DNA of 64,000 bases from Heterodera schachtii (lineage: Eukaryota > Nematoda > Chromadorea > Rhabditida > Heteroderidae): assembly GCA_023374025.1 (NCBI GenBank), contig SIJG01000033.1, forward strand, positions 841,239 to 905,238, read 5' to 3'. Position 1 is the first letter of the stretch. Every line of letters begins with the position of its first letter. The notes beneath the pieces are model-generated. The model did not search any database. It had not been told where the DNA came from and saw only the letters and a program-made list of their open reading frames with translations. Shown piece by piece: positions 56,895 to 64,000 of the stretch. Position numbers and translations under genes: made by a program.

Positions 56895-59800
56895 ATGAAT
56901 CGTTTTCCATTTGCTCATTTTCTGTTGCTTTTGCTCTTAATTTTTTCCGACTGCCAGCAGACATCGCCCAACCCGTAATTGCTTCATTAATTGTAATTTT
57001 AATTAAAGTTTTTCAGTTTCCGTCTGCTGTTGGGCGATGATGGCATTGATGGGCCAACAAATGCCATTCCATACCGTAATTTAATTAGCAAACATAAAAA
57101 AGGAATTGGAATTCTGAACTCCGACACAAAGCTTAGGACAAGCTTTGAATTATACCCTTTTGTTTATTCCCCGTTACATTAGCTTTACGCGCCAAAAAAT
57201 CAGTGCAAAATCAAAGGGCAAAACAGAAGAAGAAGCCGATCATTCTCGGATGGGCCGGATTATATCTTTATGATGAACTTTTTGTTTATATGACAAACGG
57301 CGAGCTAAACAATCCGTCGTGCGACTGTGTGTTCACATATGACACAAATTTGTAAAACTATTTTATACAATATGAAAAGAATATTGTAATAATATTATTA
57401 TATTTCATTATATATTGTGCAAAAATTGAAAACTAAATTTTGTATGCTAATCTAGTGAAAGTTCGGCATCGGCAGTGCTTTTCCATGTTCGTCAAAGCTT
57501 TAAGCCGCTTCCAAAAAATCGGCGTCCTGAACAGGTGCCAAAATTGGCAGCATTTTTAAAATGCCATTTTACTTTCAATTCAGTTGTACGCTATGATGAG
57601 CATAGAGGTAAGTGCATAAATTCAGTGGCATTTTGGGCTTAAATTTTGGATATTAAAATTAACAATTTTTTGGTTTAAATATAATTTAATTTATCCACAA
57701 AAAATTAGAACCAAAAATGTGTGATTCAAAAATTCAATTTTAGAACTTTTAGGCCACTTTCCTTTTCGAGCATTTTTATTAATAGTAAATTAAATTTTAC
57801 ATTCTTTGTATTATCCGATTGGTCTTATGATTCGTCTTCTCTATTAACAAGCAATTAGCAAAATTTCAATAAATTTATAGAGCCTAGTAAAAAAGAATTA
57901 TAGCAAGCAAAATAAATATGTTGAACTTTTGTTCGTAATTTTTTCTATTGAATGTGTTGTTTCTTATTTATTCAGTCTCCCTACTGGTGTTACGAAAAGA
58001 TGGAAAATGTGCCGGACGATTATTTTAATGTGTCCATAACGTACCATAGCGCCAGTACCATTCCAGTACCGTATGGCCAATTGACCCCAATTACGGCACT
58101 GACGTCACCGGAAGAGATTTGGAGCGCTGCGGAAGTGAGAAAGGGACAAGAAAAGCAAAATAAACAATTCTCATTCATATTACTTGCAAGGATATGCTAA
58201 AAAATTGTAATTTAAAAATGCTTTAAAGTTAGGAAAACACCCCCCCCCCCGCCCTTAATTGGTTTTTTAAGTTCGCCACCTTTGATGCATTTCGGATATT
58301 CATTTGTTTTTCAGCCATTATATTCGGTCCTCTATTCTTCCCCCACTTTGTCAGATCAGTGAGAGAATGTCGCGCAAAAAACGATTTGCCCTCCAAATTG
58401 TGTCCCATTGCGGGGCTCCCTCCGGCAGAGATTTGCTGACAAAGCAATTGAAGGAGCTCATCGAGTTGGACATGGTCGGCAAGTGCAGCGGAAAAGATTG
58501 TGATCAAAAATGTTATCAGCAGCAAATGGGTGAGTGAATGACCACCAATCGATTGATTGGGCGGCACAGTTATTTTGTGAAAAAGTTTTTTGGATTCGCA
58601 TCCGTGGATTTGGGAATAAAACATTGATGTGACTGAAGGACTCGGAGTCCTGTTAAAATAGGATTCTATCTCCTGATCATATTCGGATCCGTCTTGGAAA
58701 ACGAGCGCCGGTCCGGGTTTGCGCAATTACAAAATCCGGGCCCTATTATTAGGCAGCGCTCCGATCGCTAAAACACACAAAAAATCCGATCCTATTTGCA
58801 TATATAATATATATGAAAAAATAAAATCCAATTTTGTATTTTTGATTTTTATGAGCCATGTTTATAAATTAGCCGCTTTTTACTTTAATTGAAATATAAT
58901 TTTGGGCACACATTTTCCCTCTTTGACACATTTTTACCAGCCGTTTAGAAAACTTTTAAAAATATTTTCTCCTACAGAGTCCCACTTTTTCTATTTGGCC
59001 TTCGAAAATACGGTGTGCTCAGAATATGTGACGGAGAAATTTTGGAACGCTTTGCGCAGTTTGACAGTGCCGGTTGTGTTGTGCAGGGAAGTGGTGCGCG
59101 AGTCGGGCATTCCGGACGATTTGTACATCGCAGCGGACGATTTTGACAATGCCACGGCATTGGCCGACCATTTAAAAGCATTGCACAAAGACAAGGACCG
59201 ATATTTGGGGTCACTATTTAATGAGCAAAAGGGTCAATGGAAAAACGTTCAAAATTAATTTTAAATAAAATAGTATGACTAATTTAAAAAATTAAATATA
59301 ATTTTGCACGTTTTGCCATGGCACCGCCGACCAAAAAGCGTTGGATTAGGGTTCACCTCGTTTGGGCGCCAGCCTCAGTTTTTGGACTAATTTTGTTAAT
59401 AAAATGAACTAAAAATTCCGAAAAACTAAAAATTGGCTCGAAAATCACAAAATTTGGACCATTTTTGGACAAATTCTCTTAACAAATCATGCTCGTCAAA
59501 AAATTTTCCCGGCGGTGTCTATCGGCACCGCCGGACCACTTCCCCCCATCCCAAGTTTCCAAAAAAGTTTCTTGAAAATCGCACCGCTAAAATTGTTCAA
59601 ATTATGAGATTAAAATTTTTGAGCCTCGTAATTCGATTTTCGATTTCGGAAAATTTTTGGAGCCTGGGATGCCTTGTTATAAAATGCCAAACTGGACGCA
59701 GGCTCCAATGAATGAATTTTAATCAGATGATTAAAGTGAAAAAAGGAAGATTTACGAGCATTTTAAAAAAAAAATTTGCTTTTTTCGTTAAAAAATTTCT

Positions 59801-60996
59801 TCGTTGATCACTACCCGCCGATCGGGGTCCCCGACCCCCGACTATTGAGCTCCCCCCCGACCCGACCCCCGACATGTCACCCCCCGAGGTCCCCGGCCCC
59901 CGACATTTTGCCCCCCCCCGAGGGGTCGGGGAGGAACCCTACTATTGTTTCGCGATTAGACAATTACCAGAAAAGTTAGAACATGAAAATTGCGAAAAAG
60001 TCGAAATTTTCAAGTTTTTTTCTTAATAACTTTTTTACAGGATAAAATTTGTTCTTGTTTTTTGTAAGGCTAATAGAGCATGTGAGGAGCTTTCGAATGA
60101 TACCAAGATCGTTAGATTTGGTCGACAAAGAAAGAAGTTTTATAGTCCAAAAACTGAGGCTGGCGGCCAAACGAGGGTGTCCCTTGGATTATTAAGTTTT
60201 TTTATTTGAACATCAAGGACCGATATTTGGGGTCAGAGCAGCCAGTTAAACTGTATTTATTTAGCAAAAGGGTCAATGGCTAAACTTATAAATTTATAAA
60301 ATTGATAGAAAATAGTATAATGCCGGAACCGCTCAGTTGGGCGCGCACGGTTGGGCGCCAGCATGTTTTTCCACTTAAGCTTTTTTCTTTGGCATCCAAA
60401 TCCATCAATCTTGGTATCATTCGAAAGCTCTTAACATGCTCTATTAGCCTTACAAAAAGTGGATAGATTTTCAAGGATGGAAAAATTTTATTAAGAAAAA
60501 ACTATAAAAATTTTGACTTTTTTGAAATTTTCATGTATTTTGTCTAATCGCGAAGCAATGGCTTAGAAAAATTTCTAAATACATTAAGTTTTCAAATGAT
60601 ACTAACAATGTTGGATTTAGTTGATAAAGAAAAAAAAGTTGTAGAAAGTTATAGTGGAAAAACATGCTGGGCCCAACCGTGCGCGCCCAACTGAGGTAGA
60701 CCGTATAATGCATTAATTACTAACAAACATTTTGCCAAAAAATGCATAAATTTTTAAGTTATTTCAATTGGACAAAATTCTACCAGAAGCGATGGGTGCC
60801 GACTGTGAAGACTTCCGCCTTTTGTCAGCTGTGTGAAATGGTGCACCAACAAATGGAGGAGGGGGGCGAATTGGTGGGCCGAAATTACACAGTGAAATCG
60901 CACAAAAAATTGTGGGGAGCCCAAAGATGTCGAGAGAATTTTGTGCAGAACGAACTGTTCAAGAAGAAATTGACGAAGGACGACGACGATTCGTAA
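56895..60996 (+). CDS. GT10 alpha-1,3-fucosyltransferase, right copy
   Basis: Exons 56895-56974, 57017-57075, 57183-57351, 57456-57534, 57584-57607, 57976-58134, 58355-58529, 58978-59209, 60759-60996: 1215 nt, 404 aa, all in phase. Same domain order as the left copy, with one extra Lys codon in exon 3 and one Gly codon fewer in exon 6, so length is equal. The signature LAFENTVCSEYVTEKFW and the C-terminal Cys pattern (FCQLCEMVH, AQRCRENF) are intact. The intron 7 donor is GTCACT, weaker than the left copy's GTAAGT, and the intron has grown to 1549 bp by two insertions and a partial repeat of the exon 7 end. Reading through the donor stops at 59258, which would remove the last 79 residues. Function is therefore plausible but less certain than for the left copy. 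Confidence 0.87.
59349..60183. mobile_element. Foldback MITE in right-copy intron 7
   Basis: 835 bp between perfect TTGGATTA duplications (59341-59348 and 60184-60191). The ends are long inverted repeats: GGGTTCACCTCGTTTGGGCG and GGGACACCCTCGTTTGGCCG, both continuing CCAGCCTCAGTTTTTGGAC. The left arm holds a single TTGGATTA site near 42011. Inside are a GC hairpin (59509-59533) and a GC block (about 59813-59943) of CCCCGACC words ending GAGGAACCCTA. Confidence 0.92.
60213..60300 (+). repeat. Partial repeat of the exon 7 end
   Basis: CAAGGACCGATATTTGGGGT and, further on, AGCAAAAGGGTCAATGG repeat sequence found at 59194-59240, the 3' end of exon 7 and its donor. This leaves a second, decoy donor-like segment inside intron 7. 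The left arm has only one copy. Confidence 0.7.
60324..60703. mobile_element. Foldback MITE, second insertion in intron 7
   Basis: 380 bp between perfect TATAATGC duplications (60316-60323 and 60704-60711). Ends CGGAACCGCTCAGTTGGGCG and CGGTCTACCTCAGTTGGGCG, followed on both sides by CGCACGGTTGGG and CAGCATGTTTTTCCACT. The interior has TTGGTATCATTCGAAAGC, shared with the element at 59349. Confidence 0.92.
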
Positions 60997-61121
60997 TTGA
61001 TCACACTTCGGGTTTTAATTTTTAAGAAAAATGAAAGTTATGATGAGAAAATTAAGAATTTCTAAATTTTGATATTTTTTTTTGCGGTTAGGGTTTTGGA
61101 CAAGGCCAAGGTGTTGTCAGA

Positions 61122-61550
61122 GGCGACATGAAGTTTAGGCACCAGAGGGAGGAATTTAAAAAAAAAAATCAAAATGCAAAAGTTATATAAACATTAAAAT
61201 TTACTAAATTTAAAACCCTTGTGCTTAAACTTTATATTTTCTTGAAATTAAAAAAAATTATGCATGGAAACCTGGCAATCTTATTATTTAGTCAATTCTT
61301 ACAGCTGTTTAAATGTAGAGTTAAATCGTGTTCTATTTTCTGTTTGGAGTTTGACCTGAACATCCGGCTTATTGTTAGTTGGGCCCGAAATACCAAGAGA
61401 CCTGTCAATTGAGCGGATATTCATTCAAAAATTTATGATTCCTATCTTGATAAAATTTACTATGCTTTTAAATTAAATGATTGCAATTTATAGACAATTA
61501 AAATATTTTATTTTTAAATCCTTAATTTGGTGCCCAAACTTCCCCCTCCC
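61122..61550. mobile_element. MITE, word AAGTTTGGGCACC, minimal form
   Basis: 429 bp between TTGTCAGA duplications (61114-61121 and 61551-61558). Left end GGCGACATGAAGTTTAGGCA, right end TTTGGTGCCCAAACTTCCCC. One word per end, against four or five in the related element at 52570. The left palindrome arm shows the empty site (ATCTGACAACACC near 40615). Confidence 0.92.
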
Positions 61551-61607
61551 TTGTCAGATTCGTGAGTATCTACCCCGAAATTCAGGAATAGCTTTTCTTG
61601 ATTTTTT

Positions 61608-62340
61608 TGACTGAATATTTTGCATAAGTTTTTATAATTTGAAAACCGAATCATCTTTTTTTTATTTTAGCATCAGTTTTTTCCATGAAGCTAAATTTTG
61701 ATTTTAAAAAGAAATTTTTTTTAATTTTCAAAATATAAAAAAAATGATTTAATTTAACGGATGTGTTTCTTAAATAAATTTCATCTTCTTCTTAATCTTT
61801 TAGCATAATATTTTCTTCAATTCTAATTTCTTATATTTAAAGACCGTATTTTTATGTTTTAAAAATCACTGAAATATGTAATAAAATATGTGCTAAAAAT
61901 GCTGAAATATGTGCTAAAAATAAAAAAAAATGCCAAAATATGTACAAAAATATGTGATCAAAATTTGGAAAAACCAAGTGTGTTTTGCATAAAAACCCCA
62001 GAAAATTTTAATTCTTTATTTTTTCGCGCGCAAATTACAAATTAAATATGTTTGGAGGTGTTTTGGATAAAATGGTAGTTTTTTTGATAAAATTGTTTTG
62101 TAAATTGAAAGCTATCAGTTGAATAAGTTTCAGCAGGGAATTTTGAAAGCAAATGGCGAATTAATGAAAACCTCGATTTGGCATCTTTAGTCTTTCGAGA
62201 TAAATAAAAAAAGATTTAGAAAATATTGCAAAAAAACAAATGATTTTTAGCGGATCTACTTTTACTTATTAATCCTGTAGAAATGAGTCAAAAGGTGTGA
62301 CATTTGGTCATTTTTTGGAAAATCAGTTAAGAAATTGACA
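61608..62340. other. Intergenic with AAATATGTGC word fragment
   Basis: No gene. 61865-62060 has AAATATGTGCTAAAAA words and TTTTTTCGCGCGCAAATTAC; the same order recurs as a direct repeat at 63030-63185. Confidence 0.5.
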
Positions 62341-62355
62341 AAATAAAAAAAAAAT

Positions 62356-62382
62356 TCGGCGGCGCCTATCGGCACCACTGGA
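62356..62382. repeat. GC-rich hairpin copy
   Basis: TCGGCGGCGCCTATCGGCAC then CACTGGACC; the right stem is mutated. Downstream AAAAAATTGCGCCGAAAAAA matches the family flank. Confidence 0.65.
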
Positions 62383-62619
62383 CCCCTTTGTTCCTAGTTT
62401 TTTGAAAAAATTGCGCCGAAAAAAAGCGGTTTTTGAAAAGCAAAAAATAGTCAAATTTATGGACCATTAACAATTTTGATTCCCGATCTCTTTTTACCGT
62501 CTGATCCATTCAAAAATCTTAATCGCCATTTTTAATGCATCCCGCCAGCCCCTAAAAAATTTTTTTTCAAAATGTCAGGTTTTTTTCGTTTTTGGAAATT
62601 TTTTGAAATTTTTTCAAAA

Positions 62620-62830
62620 TTTCCAAAAACTGCCAAGTGGGCATTTCTTAAAAACTGCCAAGTTGTAGCAAAATAAAAAATGTAAGACATATAAGTTCGT
62701 AACTTGGCTCAAATTCAATCAAATTAAATTTTCATGGTAGCATTCAATAGCTCTAGGTGTTATCTATCAGAAAATTAATTTAAAAAATTTTTTTTATAAA
62801 ATTTTCAAAAAGCTATGGCCACAAATTTTC
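62620..62830. mobile_element. Half foldback element, AAAAACTGCCAAG word
   Basis: Two AAAAACTGCCAAG words, then AACTTGGCTCAAATTCAATC and TGGTAGCATTCAATAGCTCT, matching one arm of the element at 36320. The second arm is missing. Confidence 0.5.
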
Positions 62831-62849
62831 AAAAAAAAAATTAATATAA

Positions 62850-63012
62850 TTCGTCAGAAGAAAATTTTTGGTGTGCCTATTTGAATATTCTTGGCGATCT
62901 GTTTTCCAATTTCCCGCAATATTTTTTTTGTTTTCATTCGCCCATAAATTTGCTGTTATTTCTCTTGTTCTTTTTCGTTTCCCTTAACCATTTTAATTTC
63001 CCACATAATTAA
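62850..63012. repeat. Inverted partner of 38150-38310
   Basis: GAAAATTTTTGGTGTGCC, CTATTTGAATATTCTTGGCG, then ATTTGCTGTTATTTC and TTTAATTTCCCACATAATT match the left segment in reverse complement. Confidence 0.65.
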
Positions 63013-63187
63013 AATTATATAAAAAAGTATGTGCTAAAAAATGCTGAAATATGGGCATAAAAACCAAAAAAAAGGCCAACATATTGGAAACAAGTGTATT
63101 TATTTATGCAAAAAAAAACCAAAAAATCCTTTCTTTATCTTTTTCGCTCGCAATTGCAAATCAAATAAATTTCGAGGTATTCGGAGC

Positions 63188-63905
63188 AGGGGTGGGCGAA
63201 AATTCGAGCTTCAAGCTTCGAAAACTTCGCGTTTTTTGGGCTTCGAACTTCGTGCTTCGTGAAAATGCTCGAAACTTCGAGAAAAATACACCCCTAATTG
63301 AGTTTTCAAAGTGAAAAATACACCCTTAATGATTGGCTTATGGTAATTTAAATTTAAATTTCATTATAAACTTTTTGCTTTGAAAACACCATCACATTGG
63401 TGGTCCGGTGGTTATGCTCTTGGATCCTAAGTGTTGATTTTTAATTAATATATGTTGAAAATTCGCACCTTTTCACCCGTCCGGCAACGCCTACCGCGCC
63501 CCCAATTTTTATTAAAAATAGGCTCAAAATCGCAAAATTTTTACATTTTTTGCTTAAATTTGTTAACAAGATACGCTCAAATTTTAAAATTTTTCCCGAC
63601 GGCGCCTACCGGCGCCGTCGGCCCACCGTTCACAAAACGTTTTTTTGGAAAAAGCGCGCCGCAAAAGTTTTTTAAACATAGAATAAAATTTACCAAAATG
63701 CTAATTTTTAACCGGCCAAATGCTGATTTTGAAAATTTTCAAGCCATAATCAAAATAAAAAAATAAAAAATTTATTAGGAAAAGTATAAATTATTATTAT
63801 TTTTTTAATTATACATAGTTAATTTATTTTTAGTGAATACGAAAATTTTTAAAAAAAAGTTTTGTAGCGTAAAATCATTTTTTCAAAAACTTCGTGCTTC
63901 GATTC
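63188..63905. mobile_element. Word element, CTTCGAGCTT, with GC hairpin
   Basis: Starts CAGGGGTGGGCGAAAATTCG, words TTCGAGCTTC and AACTTCG, then AAAATACACCCCTAA and TGATTGGCTTATGGTAAT as at 55450. Near 63410 a tRNA-like GGTCCGGTGGTTATGCTC occurs. The hairpin CCGACGGCGCC-TACC-GGCGCCGTCGG is at 63596-63621. Words reappear at 63885-63905 (ACTTCGTGCTTCGATT), but no inverted CAGGG end follows. Confidence 0.55.
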
Positions 63906-64000
63906 AGGGGGCGGTGCCAAAACCAATAAGTACCTAACATTAATTGAAAAACGTTATATAGGTAGGTCGATTGCGGATATTTTTACCTTTTTTTAAATTT
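63906..64000. other. Window end, nothing recognised
   Basis: AT-rich tail without features. Confidence 0.4.

Larger units (their letters stand above)
55832..61607. repeat. Right arm of the large inverted duplication
   Basis: Mirror of 40562-45661. It is about 0.7 kb longer because it gained three elements (59349-60183, 60324-60703, 61122-61550) and part of a repeated exon-end segment, while lacking the left arm's 939-bp insertion. Homology ends at TAGCTTTTCTTGATTTT near 61600. Confidence 0.93.

Noticed and set aside
63395..63450. tRNA gene at GGTCCGGTGGTTATGCTC
   Set aside because: Only a 5'-half resemblance; no T arm or acceptor pairing follows.

Overview
The window looks like AT-rich nuclear DNA from a plant-parasitic nematode, most likely a cyst nematode (Globodera/Heterodera group). 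Reasons: genes broken into many small exons with short introns, pyrimidine-AG sites just before start codons that suit spliced-leader trans-splicing, a required GC-AG intron, a SPRY-domain relic of the SPRYSEC/RanBPM-like type, and an F-box-like gene of a kind I associate with Globodera. The genus is inference; no ribosomal or mitochondrial marker is present. No CRISPR, tRNA or rRNA gene was found. All gene models were spliced by hand and need transcripts to confirm them.

Layout. 385-3301 (+): nine-exon calumenin/reticulocalbin gene (333 aa). 5.3-6.4 kb: a foldback element carrying an inserted hAT-like MITE. 6.8-8.2 kb: CT-rich minisatellite between two C tracts. 9.1-9.9 kb: foldback element. 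10210-13609 (+): divergent 14-3-3-like gene (233 aa). 14.2-23.9 kb: 26-copy tandem satellite of about 385 bp. 24.2-26.1 kb (+): coiled-coil plus SPRY pseudogene. 27147-29406 (+): intact F-box-like gene (342 aa). 29.4-40.5 kb: repeats, MITEs and three orphan exon candidates.

40.6-61.6 kb is a large imperfect palindrome. Left arm 40562-45661 (gene on -) and right arm 55832-61607 (gene on +) each hold an intact-looking 404-aa GT10 alpha-fucosyltransferase and a dead mariner transposase fragment. The spacer of about 10 kb carries a Cys-rich secreted-type gene (-), a cathepsin B-like gene whose active-site Cys is Gly (+), MITEs and a retrotransposon relic. Each arm serves as the empty-site control for insertions in the other.

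The most unusual layer is the repeat landscape. Many elements of about 0.15-0.9 kb have TAGGG/CAGGG-type ends, usually with 8-bp target-site duplications, as in hAT transposons. Each is filled with its own short word (AAATAGGCAC, TTCACTATTT, AAATATGCAC, GGTCCCGG, TCCTTATTT, AAGTTTGGGCACC and so on) repeated irregularly near the ends. One still encodes the start of a BED-finger-like protein. My inference is a set of non-autonomous hAT families, each carrying its own subterminal transposase-recognition word. A second dispersed signature is a GC-rich hairpin, CCGGCGGCGCC-TATC-GGCACCGCCGG and variants, in about a dozen places.
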